Positions 37,826 to 49,499 of a stretch of DNA of 64,000 nucleotides are shown here, piece after piece. The DNA is from Chelonoidis abingdonii (lineage: Eukaryota; Chordata; Testudines; Testudinidae), in contig NC_133771.1 in the NCBI RefSeq assembly GCF_003597395.2, positions 45,379,831-45,443,830 of the forward strand. The letters run 5' to 3'. The notes under the pieces were generated by a model, which saw only the letters and a program-made list of their open reading frames with translations, was not told the DNA's origin and ran no database searches. The number at the start of each line of letters is the position of its first letter. Position 1 is the stretch's first letter. The translations under genes and the position numbers were made by a program.

Positions 37826-38337
37826 TTAGGGTGACCACCTGCCCTTATTTTAAGATTTGTTGAAATCACAGAGCAGTGGGTTAGAAGGGACCATAATGGT
37901 CATCTAGTCTAACCCCCAAGATGCAGGATTTGTTATGTCTAAACCATCCAAGACAGATGGTTATCCAGCTTCTTTCTGAAAACACCCAGTGAGGGAGCTT
38001 CTACAATCTCCCTATGAAGTCTGAGCCACTGTTCTTACAGTTAGGAAGTTTTTTTCCTGAGATTTAATCTAAATCTGCTATTCCATAGTTCGAACTCATT
38101 ACTTCTTGCCCTGCCCTCTGTGGCAATGTATTAAAACTGATGATAATTGCCATTTTAAACATTAATTGAAACTTATGATAATTTCTTGGTGTAGTTGAGG
38201 ACAGTAAAAATGTACACTTTAGATATGCTAAGGGAAATGTTATTTTCCTAAAATGTATCTTAAAATAAAGCAGAGTCCCGTATTTTTCCGTGTTGGTTTC
38301 CTTTATTTCCATCCAACGAAAGTGGTTACCCTAGCTA
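37826..38337. mobile_element. MITE halves around a nested CR1
   Basis: Left half: ttagggtgaccacctgccct and tattttaag at about 37826-37856. Right half: cttaaaataaagcagagtcccg at about 38260 through gtggttaccctagct at 38323-38337. Together they look like one fold-back element with gctagggtgaccac ends, split by the CR1 at 37862-38125. The piece from 38126 to 38255 is unexplained. Confidence 0.45.
37862..38125 (-). mobile_element. CR1 LINE 3' end
   Basis: On the plus strand gttagaagggaccataatgg, then catctagtctaaccccc, through tcttgccctgccctctgtgg is the reverse complement of the terminal 250 bp of CR1. Includes agttaggaagttttttt. No ORF2 remnant; 5'-truncated. The terminal heptamer repeats are eroded. 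Confidence 0.82.
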
Positions 38338-39754
38338 GAGAACTCAAAATGTGTGAGGAGATAACCAGTCTGAAAAGAGCCAGTTTCAAAAATGATGGAC
38401 GAGTTGTCTCTCTCTGCCTTAGGGAACAGTCTGCTTTGTCTCTCTCTGTTTGGGTTCTTTTGTGATATCGTTCTGAATTCGAAGCAATAAAGTAGTGTAA
38501 TTTTGCAACTTTCCAGCAAGGGTATTTATATTTTTATCTAACTTCTCTGTGTGTATGTTGTGAACATAATCCAGCCATCCTCCTCCCCTAAACCTCCCCC
38601 CCTCCCCAAACTCTCTCCCCTTTCATGGTCACTGTAAACAACACAACTGTTAACACTTCTTCCTGCTGTTCTCCACTGAAAACACTGTGGCATTCTGAAA
38701 ACTGATAGAGACTCTAATAATCCGTAACTTTAAGGGACACTAAGGAAGTATTCTAGTATGGGATCTTTCTATAGCTCACTACAGAATATTCCTCTAAACC
38801 AAGTTTTCAGCGGCCTCCACCAACATGTCTATTACACATTCATTGAAAAGAAAATTAATTTGTTTGGTGGTGTTTTTCCCCTTGAATTTAACAGGTTACA
38901 GATGGATCCATGCCAGGCTTCTTATAAAAACAAACAGCATAAGGCTAACTGTAATACCTGGAAAAAATAAAGTGGAATCCACATTAGATTCAAAACTAAT
39001 CTCCTTCCCTTAAAATGGTTTGCCTAGTTCTAAAGTAAATATAGATGTACATGGCACTCCTTTAAAATGAATCATGCTAAAGCTTAATCTAGCATGTTAT
39101 GTGAGAGAGAGACAGAAATAACAGATAATTCTCTTGTTTTCTAGAGACTGTGATTAATTTTAAGCATTGATGGGTAAAGTGCAAACTTTGGTAATCACAG
39201 TTCCATTTCAAGGTCACTAATGAATGTGTGAAGCATTCCTGGAGGCTTTAGGAATGTCTAGAGAGGAGGGGAAGTGAGCAGAGAAAGCTGCCTGTCTGAG
39301 GAGAGTCAAATATTCAGATAGATAAATCTACACTTGGTGACAGAAAGTAATTATGCCAGCAGTGGGTATCACTAATGTTGATTGTTCAAGGCCAAATCTT
39401 GTTCCCCTTATGCCAAATGTTCTATTCAGATCAGGAGAAAGAAGCAAATCCCTACAATATACCAGAGTCACACAAGGCTTTCTCCTATATACTTTTAAAC
39501 TACCTATTTGTATCTTTCTTTAGGAAGTTAAAGTTTCTTACTTGATTCACAGCTGTAGCCAAGAATTTAAAAAGATTCTACCTAGCAAGAACATACAAAA
39601 TGACACTTTAGCAGGCACTCCATTAGTTACTAAATAGTTACTAAAATGCAAGCAGTGTTCATTATGGATTGTTGCCCATGAGCAAGCACTATAGTTAAAA
39701 TAACTAAATCATCTCAAATATGAATCCTTCTTCTAGAAGTTCGCAATTTCTCAA
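38338..39754. other. Unannotated stretch
   Basis: No gene or repeat recognised. Sequence quality looks normal here, in contrast to the block that follows. Confidence 0.5.
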
Positions 39755-40468
39755 AATAAAAAAAATCACCCTTTATTAATTAAGTTTCCATGCTTGGTTC
39801 TCTGTCAAAAGTGATTTTTCATCGACCAACTTGACAAAATTCATCATATTTTTGGGTAAGCAAACGATAACAAGGCAACTCTCCTTGATAACAATTCTTA
39901 CACTCTTTCATTTACCTGGCTGTGTCCAAAACCAACAGAGGTTTGGCTCTTTCAATAGCTGTTTGTACACTGTCTCAGATTTTTTTGGATCTCAGATTAT
40001 TTTTTTCTTTATGTAAGTTCAGTATCTTGTGAACTGTTTAAGCGGAACATACTACATGGCTGGAAACTAGACCCACACACTCTTTTGTACTAACTATTAT
40101 GTATTCCCACAATGGACTAGCATAGTTAAGATACACTACCTAAAAAACATGGAGAAGCGAAACAAAAAGTAAACACATCGTGCCTCCTGGGCTTTAAGAG
40201 TCAGTATCGTTAAGTTATTTCATTGAAATCTAATTCTGTGATTAACACTTAGAGTTGATTGCATTGGCATTGTGTGTCAGAATATCAAATCCTCTTTTAA
40301 AATAACTTTCTCTCAGAAAAGAAAAAAATCAGCCCCGCCAGCTGAGATGAGCAAGAAGCAAAATCTCCTTAGCTAAAGGCTGATAGTAAATCATCGCGTC
40401 CCACGTACCTGCGCAGTGACAACTGGTCAGGGAAGTCAGTTTATTATGTCTCTATTTCAGTTCTTGGG

Positions 40469-40670
40469 CAGGGTAGCTTACCAGTACCCCCAGCACACCA
40501 AGGTGTGCTTGGAGGGCAGCAAGCTGCGGGGGGTGCCTCCGTGCCGTCCAACGGCATCCTGTGGGAGGATCTGCTGATCCCCGGCTTTTGGTGGACCTCT
40601 CCGCCATCTGAGGGCAGCTCTGCCTGCCCCGTAGCTTGTGGCGCGCAAAAATCGCTAGAGCCGGCCCCTG
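40469..40670. mobile_element. hAT MITE (copy in direct repeat 1)
   Basis: Ends cagggtagcttaccag and ctagagccggcccctg are damaged inverted repeats of a family with caggggcggctctag termini. Same insertion as 45045-45231. The GC-rich interior (ggcagcaagctgcggggggt) makes spurious frames on both strands. Confidence 0.75.
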
Positions 40671-43589
40671 GTCCTGGTTCTGATCCTGAATGATGGCTGT
40701 GCACAAAACCCCTCAGAATTTCTGGTGTATTCCACCATTATAATTTTCAGGCCCAAGCCATGAAACATATTCAACACTTATGCATCTCTATAGTCAATAT
40801 GTACAAACCTCCTGCTGAAGGGAAGTGATCCAGAATCTATTAGTTATTGTCAACATCCAATTTGAAAAAAAAATCATGACTTGGCTCAAATCATTTCAAA
40901 ATAATTAAACTCTGAGGATTTATATTTGGCTTCTGGGTTTGGAGTCTTTACAGTTCGCAGTTTAAAATTTTTTCCCATATGAATGAGGTCCAGACACTTA
41001 TATTTAAAAAAAAAAAAAAAAAAAAAAAGCTGGATTTTCTAAGGTAACACTTGACCTAGAAGCTGGGCTTAAGAAAAAAAAATCAAATAAGGATGAGACT
41101 CGTGAAAAATTCATGAGAATTGCAACCCTAAGCTGAGCATCAGCTTATCGCATTTTCAAGAATGTTTCCAAGGTTCACATACTCATGGGACTTGGAGCTG
41201 CTAGACTCACCATTATTTGTTTTATATGCAGTGCCTTCTCCACATAGGGATCTGACTTGAGCGCATTCTGGAGTCCTCCGCTACCGAGGACTCAGCCTTA
41301 TTGGCGTCTATGCTGCAAAGTATCCCCAAGAAGAGATGTGTGAAGCTCTTGTGCCAATGGTCAGCCACAGGCCCGCTGCACGGAAGATCAGAGGTTCCAA
41401 CAGTTTGTTAGAGAGCTTGCATAGATTAAGGGATATCTCAAATTTGGGTTGAACCACTTCTTTTCTCACTCTGCAAAGATAAAAGTGAGGGTGACCCACC
41501 AATGGACTATATTCATATCCTTCTCATTTTTAACCTGGTGTTTTTCAAAGGAGAGGATGATTCTCCTCCTCTGCCTCCACTACCTTTCTCGGTCCTCCCA
41601 CTCACTCTTTTTATTGCTCTGCAACTCTCTCCTCATCAGACTTGTGCCAATCCATGATTTGACTAAATTTCTGGAGAACAATAACTGTGGCAGCTGTTAA
41701 GTACACTATCGACAATTGCACACCATACTCATCTGCTTTTTTGCCTCATGCCATCTTTCATCCTTCTCACTTTTCCACTGCAAGCAGCTGAGTAAGCAAA
41801 GATTGCATTTAGTGTCTAGCATCTGGTTCAGAAATGCATAACAATTTTTGAAAATATAGGGTATGCAAAATTGCGTCAAAATTTCCCACTTTCTCAACAT
41901 GTTAAAATGTGTTTTTTAAACAGCATAAATTGTCCTGCACGAAATTTGTGCCCTGGTTTAAAAGTTTCAACCAGCGCATGTTACTTATGTTCTACGGCCT
42001 TGCACTAGTGCGACGCACATAACTGGCTGCGCCTCTAGGCACACTTCCAGAATAATAAATGTTAAACCAATAATATAAGTATTAAGCCATTGATAACAAG
42101 AAAAAAATCCTGGTTAGTTTTTAGTACATAGAAGAAGAGTCTCACCTTTAAATTATATATAGATACCAACCCAGCTTCCTGATGGATGTAAAAGTTTATT
42201 GCAGCTGTCCTGTAGAACCACGAGATTCCTTTTTGTAATCCTATGCACAAAGCACCCCCCGCCTCATCACAAAAACTTAGAGTAAGGCGCTTCAATGACT
42301 CAAGTGATTTCAGCGGTCCATCAAATGGATCTAACAATTCTTCTAACTGTTCCTGATTTCCCCCCTTTTTTCCTCTGTGTGCTCACTCACAATTCAATGT
42401 CCTGCTAGATCAAGGGAATGACTCGAAACTAATGCAGACTTTCAGTAAACTTCCAGATCAATGGTCTATGGTCATCTCAGCTCATGTGCCCCAGTGGCTG
42501 TCACTCCTGATATGGCTCCTCTGATGTTCCTTGTTTTTCGCTCCTGTGAATAGCTCTATGCAGGAATGTCTACTGATCAGGTCTGCCCTGTGCTACTGTA
42601 CTCTGGTATTATGCTTTATTAACAATTATTGTGTTCCTCCACAAACTGATGATGTTGTACCATCATGACTTAGTCCTTCATATACTAAAATTAGAGACTT
42701 CTATCATGGACCTGTCATCAAGAAGTGTGATGAGGTCATAAAGTCACTAGTACATTGCAATTAATTATTGCATTAACTTATCAATAGGCCTTAGAAAAGG
42801 CGTCTAGCACCGATGGCAGAATAAATAGGCAGATAGATTTATCTATTTGACTCTGCCACTCATAGGAGGGCAGAAACTGTCCTTATCATTCTTATTGAAG
42901 AAGACAAATAAGGTAAAAGTAATTTATCAAGGAACATTATTGTGGCTGGCCCTTCGTAATTCTTAATACAAAAATAGAGTTGAATTGAACCCGTCTACCT
43001 CTCCACACTTCTCCCCCCTCACACAGTCAGTGACTGCCAAAAATACAGTCCTGTTTTTCTTCAGTGCAAAACCTGTTACATGGCAATCTGCTTGCTAGCA
43101 ACATTATCCCCCCAAATAGGGCGAGAAAAAAGGTGCAGCGGAGCATAGACGACTTACCCGATACAGTTCAGCAGAAATGCATGCTCCACTTCCGTAAGAG
43201 GTGTAGCAGAATTACTTGAGAAACAAGGGAAAATAGCTTTTAAAAATGCGCATTGTGAGGGGGTTTAATTGCCTATACAACAGATTTAACCTGTGCTGTG
43301 TTCCCTGAGGGACCATCACATTTTGCATTCAATTATGACACAATTCAGAGTGACAAATTAACCTAGAGGGTCTACACCTGCTGTAACTTAGCCATTCTTC
43401 TCCAACATACCTCGGCAAATAACAATTAACACCAACTTGTCTCTCACCCCCTACTGGACATTTAATGTACATCCCGCTAATTTAATCCAATGACATCTCA
43501 CTGATTTAAAGGAAGTTGGTTGGATCAGACTCAATGTCAAAGGGCTAAGTAGAAGGTGATTATATATATATCCACTGTAGACCTATGAG

Positions 43590-43895
43590 GTTGCAGTCCT
43601 AAACTGTGTTTTTTTAAACCTAAGCAGTGAGTGCTAGAGCCCAGGTCTACTAGACTCGGGCTTGGTTGCGAGGCGAACTAAAAACTGCTGTGTAGGTGTG
43701 GCATGCTCAAGGCTGGAGCTAAGGGTCTACAGTCCATGGCTTCTCCACAGGCTTCCGAGCACAAATCCAGCAATAAGCCGTGATTTTGATAAGACTGTTT
43801 ATCACCATCGCACAAGCTCCTTGGTAAGCCCAAGTCTGTAGACGCAGCTCTGAGACTCACGCTAATTGGTTTTGAAAATGCGTGTAGCCATATGT
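43590..43895. mobile_element. Harbinger-like MITE, degraded
   Basis: gctagagcccaggtctacta, ggctggagctaagggtctac and the flanking ctgtgtaggtgtgg resemble the interior and ends of the 7304-7589 family. Degraded by both age and probable read errors. Confidence 0.45.
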
Positions 43896-43932
43896 TTCGT
43901 ACCCCCACTGAAGCATGGCCCTCTGGTTCCAT

Positions 43933-44092
43933 CAATAGGTGCACTCTGGTGAAGACTGCGACACTGCGGAAAAAAAAAATAATGAGAGGCTCAGCACCCC
44001 ACTGGCAGCCCTGCCGATCAGCTCCCCCTCCACTTCCAGTTGCCTCCCACCTGTGGTATCAGCTGTTTCAGCGGTGTATAGCAGGAGCGGGG
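43933..44092. mobile_element. hAT MITE truncated by the assembly gap
   Basis: caataggtgcactctggtga through gcaggagcgggg corresponds to the first part of the complete element at 48442-48831. The remainder is missing because the contig stops here. Confidence 0.75.
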
Positions 44093-44117
44093 NNNNNNNN
44101 NNNNNNNNNNNNNNNNN
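44093..44117. other. Assembly gap (25 N)
   Basis: Twenty-five consecutive N. A fixed round number is a placeholder, not a measured length. It lies between the two copies of the 4.3-kb repeat. Confidence 1.
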
Positions 44118-44365
44118 AGGAGGATAGAGTGAACAGAGATAAAATTGGGCCATGATAATCTGAGTTCTGAATTATTTAATGAGTTTCTAATAATAACAGA
44201 CTTGGTCATACAATTAATGAAGAAATTTACTCCTTCATGAAGGGTAGTGCATTGTTTTAGCAAGAGGACATATGGCTTGTCATTTACTACACATAGAAAA
44301 TATTTCACGACTGCATAAATGAACGTCATAGTGTGACATCTATATTGTGTATAACAAGAATTCTG
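44118..44365. other. Orphan sequence right of the gap
   Basis: About 248 bp with no counterpart to the left of copy 1 (39500-39754) nor inside the MITE of copy 2. No gene or repeat recognised. Confidence 0.6.
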
Positions 44366-45044
44366 AAAAAAAAAAAAATCACCTTTTTAAATTAAAGTTT
44401 CCATGCTTGGTCTCTGTCAAAAGTGATTTTTCATCGAAAACTTGACAAAAATTTCATCAATAATTTTTGGGGTAGGCAAAGATAACAACAATCTCATTGT
44501 AAACAATTCTTACCACTCTTTATTTGACCTGGCTGTGTCAAAACCAACAGAGGTTTGGCTCTTCATAGCTGTTATTACACTGTCTCAGATTTTTTGAGAT
44601 CTGATTATTTTTTCTTTTGTAAGTTCGTATTCTTGTGACACTGTTAAGCGGAACAATACCATGGCTGGAAAATAGCACCACACATCTTTTGACAAACTAT
44701 TATGTATTCCCAACATGACTAGGCATAGTTTAAGAATACATTAAAAAACATGGGAGCAAAAAAAATTAAACCATCTGCCTCCTGGGCTTAAGAGTCAGTA
44801 TCCTTAAGTATTTCTTGAAATCTACATTCTGTGTTAACATTAGAGTGATGATTGGCATGTGTGTACAGAATAATCATCTCTTTTAAAATAACTTTCTCTC
44901 AGAAAAGAAAAAAATAGAGAGTGAGAGAGCAAGAAGCTAAAAAATCTCTTGCTAAAAGGCTGATATTATCATCCAGTCCTCACGTACTGCAGTGAAAACT
45001 GGTCAGGGAAGTCAGTTGTATTATGTCTCTATTTCAGTTCTGGG

Positions 45045-45231
45045 CAGGGGTAGCTCCAGACCCCAGCACACCAAGTGTGTGCTTGGGGCAGCAAGCTGCG
45101 GGGGGTGCTCTGCCGGTGCCGCAAAGGCATGCCTGTGGAGGGTCTGCTGATCCCACGGCTTTGGTGGACCTCCCGCCAGAGGCAGCTTGCCTGCCGTGCT
45201 TGGGGCGGCAAAATCGCTAGAGCCGCCCCTG
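45045..45231. mobile_element. hAT MITE (copy in direct repeat 2)
   Basis: Left end caggggtagctccaga and right end ctagagccgcccctg are inverted repeats. Flanks gttctggg and gtcctggt are a plausible 8-bp duplication (6 of 8). The interior matches the 40469-40670 copy with small gaps. Confidence 0.78.
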
Positions 45232-48094
45232 GTCCTGGTTCTGATCCTGAGAGATGCTGTGCACAAAACCCACCTCAGAATTTCTGGGTGTATCCACCAT
45301 ATAATTTTTCAGGCCCAAGCCATGAACATATTCAACACTTATGCATCTCGGATCAAGTCAATATATGTACAAACCTCCTGCTGAAGGGGAAGTGGAATCC
45401 AGGAATCTATTAGTATTGTCAACATCCAATTTTGAAAAAAAAATCATGATTGGCTTCAAATCATTTCAAAATAATAAACTCTGAGGGATTTTATATTTGG
45501 CTTCTGGGTTTGGAGTCTTTACAGTTCAAGTTTAAAATCTTTTTTCCCCATTAATGAGGTCCAGACACTTATATTTAAAAAAAAAAAAAAAAAAAAAGCT
45601 GGTATTCTAAGGTAAACACTTGACTCTAGAAGCTGGGGCTTTAAGAAAAAAAAAATCAAATAGGATGAGACTCGTGAAAAAAATCATGAGAATTGCAACC
45701 CTAAGCTTGAGCATGCTTATCAGCATTTTCAAGAATGTTTCCAAGGTTCACATACTCAGTGGGACTTGGAGCTGCTAGACTCCAACTGTATTATTTGTTT
45801 CTATATTGCAGTGCCTTCTCCACATAGGGAATCTGACTTGAGGCATTCTGGAGTCCTCCGCTAGCCGAGGACTCAGCTTTATTGGCGTTATGCTGCAAAG
45901 TAGCAAGAAGAGATGTGTGAGAGCTCTTGTGCCAATGTGCAGCCACAGGCCCTCTGCACGGAAGATCCGGTGGTTCCAACAGTTTGTAGAGAGCTGCATA
46001 GATCTAAGGGAATGATCTCAAATTTGGGGTTGAACCACTTCTTTTTCTTCACTTCTGCAAAGATAATAAGTGAGGGGAACCCTACAATGGGACCATATTC
46101 CTTCCTTCTCTGTTATTTCTTAACTCTGGGTGTTTTCAAAGGAGAGGATGATTCTCCCTCCTCTGCCCCACACCTTTCCTCGGGTCCTCCCCCACCACTT
46201 TTTTATTGCTCTGAACTCTCTCCCTCATCAGACTTGTGCTAACATGATTGATAATTTGAGAACAAACTGTGAAGTGTTAAGTTACACTGAAATTGACACC
46301 CATACTCATCTGCTTTTTTTGCCTCATGCATCTTTCATGCCTTCTCCTTTCAACTGCAAGCAGCTGAAGAGCAAAGATTGCCATTTAGTGTTAGAACTGG
46401 TCAAAAAATGCATAACAATTTTTGAAAAATATGGTTGCAAAATATTGGTCAAAATTTCACATTTCCTAACATTTAAAATCTGTTTTTTAAAAAAGCATAA
46501 AATTTCCTCACAAAATTTTGAAATGTTTAAAGTTTTCAACCAGCAGCATTTACTATATGTTCATACAGTGCCTTGCACAGTGGGACATAACTTGGCTGGC
46601 CTCTAGGCACTTCCAGAATATAAATGTTAAACAATAATAATAAGTAATTAAGCATTGATAAAAGAAAAATACTTTTAGTTTTTATGTACATAGAAGAAGA
46701 GTCTCACTTTAAATTATATATAGATACCAAACAGCTTCCTGTAATGGATGTAAAAGTTATCAACTGTCCTGTAGAACCACGAGATTCCTTTTTGTAATCC
46801 TATGCAAACAAGCACACCCCCCCCTCACACACAACTTTAGAGTTAAGGAGTTAATGAAACAAGTATTTCAGGGTCCATATAAATGATATAACATTCTTCT
46901 AACTGTTCCTAATTTCCCCCCTTTTTTCCCTTTGTGTGCTAAGTCATTCAAATGTCCTGCAGACAAGGGAAGTGATCAAACTAATGCAGACTTTCCAGTA
47001 ACACATTCCAATCAAGGTTCTATGTCATCTCAGCTCTGTGCCCCAGTGCTGTCACTCTGAATGGCTCCTCTGATGTTTCCTTTTTTTTCAGCTCTGTGAA
47101 TAGCTCATGCAGAATGTCTACTGTCAGTCTCCCTGTGCTATCTGTACATCTTGGTATTGCTTTAACAACTTATTGTGTTCCTCCACAACTATGATGTTGT
47201 CACCATCATGAATTAGTCCTTCATACTAAAATAGAGACTTCATCATGGACTCATCAAGAAGTGTGAGAGGTCATAAAGTCACTAGTACATGCAATTAATT
47301 ATGCATTAACTTATCAATAGGCTTAGTAAAGGGTTAGCACAGATGGAAAAATAGGCAGATAGATTCCATTATTTGACCTGCCAACTCATAGGAGGGCAGA
47401 AACTGTCTTAGTGTCATTCTCTATGAAAGAGACAAATGAAGGAAAAAGGTAATTTATCAAGGAACATATTGTGGATGGCCCTTGTATTCTTATACAAAAG
47501 ATGAAGAGGGAATTTATAACCCTGTCTACCCTCCCACACTTCTCCACCCCTCACACAGTCAGTGATTGGCCAAAAATACAGTCCTGTTTTCTTCAGTGCA
47601 AAAACTGTTCATGGCAATTGCTGCTAGCAACATATCCACCCCAAAAGGGGCAGAAAAAAGGTGCAGCGGAGATAGGACTACGTTCCCATACAGTTTCAGA
47701 GAAAAGTGCATGCTAAACTTCCGTAAGAGGTGTAGCAGAATACTTGAGAAACAATGGAAAAAGCTTTTAAAATGCCATTTGTAGGGGGTTTATATGCCTA
47801 TACAAAGATTTAACCGTGGCTGTGTTCCCTGAGGGACCATTCAACATTTTCATTCAAATTATGAACAAATTCAGAGGTGAAAATGAACCTAGAGGAGTCT
47901 AAACTGCTGTAACTTGCATCTTCTCCAACATCCTCGGAACATAACATTAAACCAACTTGTACTCTCACCCACCTACTGACATTTAAATTGTACATCCCAG
48001 CTAAATTTAATCCAATGACATCTCACTGATTTAGAAGAAGTTAGGTTGGATCAGCTCAATGTCAAAGGGCTAGTAGAAGGTGTTTATTATACCA

Positions 48095-48405
48095 CTGTAG
48101 ACCTATGAGGTGAGTCTAAACTGTGTTTTAAAACCTGAAGCAGTGAGTGCTAGAGCCCAGGTCTATAGACTCGGGCTTGTGCTATGGCACTAAAAACTGC
48201 TGTGTAGGTGTGGCAGCTCAGGCTGGAGCTAAGGGTCTACAGTCCATGGCTTCTCCACAGGCTTCAGAGCACAAAATCCAGCATAAGCCTGAATTTTGAT
48301 AAAGCTGTTTTAGCACCATCGCACAAGCCCTGTAAGCCCAAGTCTGTAGACGCAGCTCTGAGACTCACTGCTATTGGTTTTAAAATGCAGTGTAGCCATA
48401 TGTTT
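48095..48405. mobile_element. Harbinger-like MITE, degraded (second copy)
   Basis: Counterpart of 43590-43895 in direct repeat 2. The right end aaaatgcagtgtagccatat is close to the family terminus gcagtgtagacatac; gctagagcccaggtctatag lies inside. Confidence 0.5.
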
Positions 48406-48441
48406 AGTCCCACCACTGAACATGGCCCTCTGGGTTCCATG

Positions 48442-48831
48442 CATAGGTGCCAACTCTGTGAGACTGGAGCACCTGCGGAAAAAAAAAATAATGGGAGCTC
48501 AGCACCCACTGGCAGCCCTGCCGATCAGCTCCCCCCTCCCTTCCAGTGCCTCCCACCTGCTGGTAATCAGCTGTTCAGCGGTATGCAGGAGGCGCTGGGA
48601 GGAGAGGGAGGAGCGGGGACAGCAAGAGGCACGGGGGAGAGAGGGTAGCAGAATGGAGATGCGTAGAGGTGAGGTGGGGGCAGAATGGGGGCACGAAGAG
48701 GTGTGGTGGGGAAGGGGCAGGAAAAGACGAGGTGGGGGTGGGTGCTTGGGGGAAGAGATGGAGTGAGGTCAGGGTCTGGGGCAGCGCAGGGGTCAAGCAC
48801 CCCCCGGGAACTCAGAAAGCTGGAAACTCTG
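48442..48831. mobile_element. Complete non-autonomous hAT MITE
   Basis: A 390-bp element beginning cataggtgccaactctgtga and ending cagaaagctggaaactctg. It is flanked by gttccatg (48434-48441) and gttccgtg (48832-48839), an 8-bp duplication matching 7 of 8. Interior: tcagcacccactggcagccc, then a G-rich purine tract (48590-48770). The 146-, 130- and 98-codon frames overlapping it are by-products of skewed composition. The family is abundant in turtles to my knowledge. Confidence 0.85.
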
Positions 48832-49068
48832 GTTCCGTGATTCTTCGCTTGGAATATCCTCATTCCAAGGTTCTACAAAAAGGAAAGTCAGCTTTCTGAA
48901 CAGTTATTGAGAAACTCCTCAGTAAAAGTGTTTGATGGACCCCTCTGTTCCTCATAATTGTTTCTGGAAACTAAACTGTATAATATTATGAGGTTTAGGA
49001 TTAAAGTCTGGAAAAATGCATAACCATGTATCCAACATAAAATGTACCAAAGAACAATTTATACTAGG

Positions 49069-49492
49069 TGTAAGGGACTGCGGAAGATTTTGTTACGGTT
49101 TTAGCTAGGGCTGTTCGCCTTCTCAAGGACAGGTTATTAAAGTGTGTACTAGTGTACTAGTGCATGCTGTATGTAGCCGGTTGGAATCGCTTAGCCTGGG
49201 AAGCCCTGCGTGTTTGGGAAAGCTTGGCCTTTTGCCATAAGAGATAGCCCCAGCTGTGGGAAAAGCTCCCACATGCCTATGTATGAGCTGCTTTACATGC
49301 TATTACCATAAAGTTATATTTACCAGAAATTGTTGTGCTGCTTTGGACTCTTTCCCCTCTTTGAGTTAGCAACGTGCAGAGTCCCCGTTGCGGGTGTGTT
49401 TTCTTTACCTTCATTAAAAGCCATATCACTCACTGTGTGTGTGTGTGTGTGTGTGTGTGTCTCGTCCCTGTAAAGCACTCAGGCACGTAACA
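49069..49492 (+). mobile_element. Candidate solo LTR of an endogenous retroelement
   Basis: A 424-bp block starting TGTAAGGG and ending GTAACA, so it has the TG...CA ends of an LTR. It is flanked by ctagg (49064-49068) and ttagg (49493-49497), a likely 5-bp duplication (4 of 5). A polyadenylation-like cattaaaag lies at 49412-49420, followed by a (TG)n tract and a short terminal part, fitting an R/U5 order. No internal coding region adjoins it. The virus or retroelement group is not identifiable. Confidence 0.5.
49434..49460. repeat. (TG)n microsatellite
   Basis: About 13 uninterrupted TG units within the candidate LTR. Confidence 0.97.
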
Positions 49493-49499
49493 TTAGGGA

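Larger units (their letters stand above)
39755..44092 (+). repeat. 4.3-kb direct repeat, copy 1 (ends at gap)
   Basis: Colinear with 44366-48600 along its whole length. Shared anchors include tccatgcttgg near 39790/44400, the poly(A) run at about 41006/45578 and gtgcagcggag near 43133/47661. The copies differ mostly by scattered one- to few-base insertions and deletions in both directions, often at homopolymers. That is the error pattern of uncorrected long reads rather than ordinary divergence. It ends inside a GC-rich hAT MITE exactly at the N gap. No genes; base-level detail here should be distrusted. Confidence 0.9.
44366..48600 (+). repeat. 4.3-kb direct repeat, copy 2
   Basis: Colinear counterpart of 39755-44092. 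It runs without interruption into apparently clean sequence to the right. The 158-codon frame at 46130-46606 and others here arise from T-rich or frame-shifted sequence and show no domains. Confidence 0.9.

Noticed and set aside
46130..46606. 158-codon plus-strand frame
   Set aside because: Lies in the error-rich duplicated block, is not open in the matching copy 1 sequence, and has no recognisable domain.
39755..48600. Genuine tandem duplication
   Set aside because: Not excluded, but the indel-dominated differences and the gap at the junction make an assembly artefact more likely; kept as a finding.
48208..48863. Cluster of 98-146-codon frames on both strands
   Set aside because: Produced by the purine-rich interior of the 48442-48831 hAT MITE and adjoining repeat.
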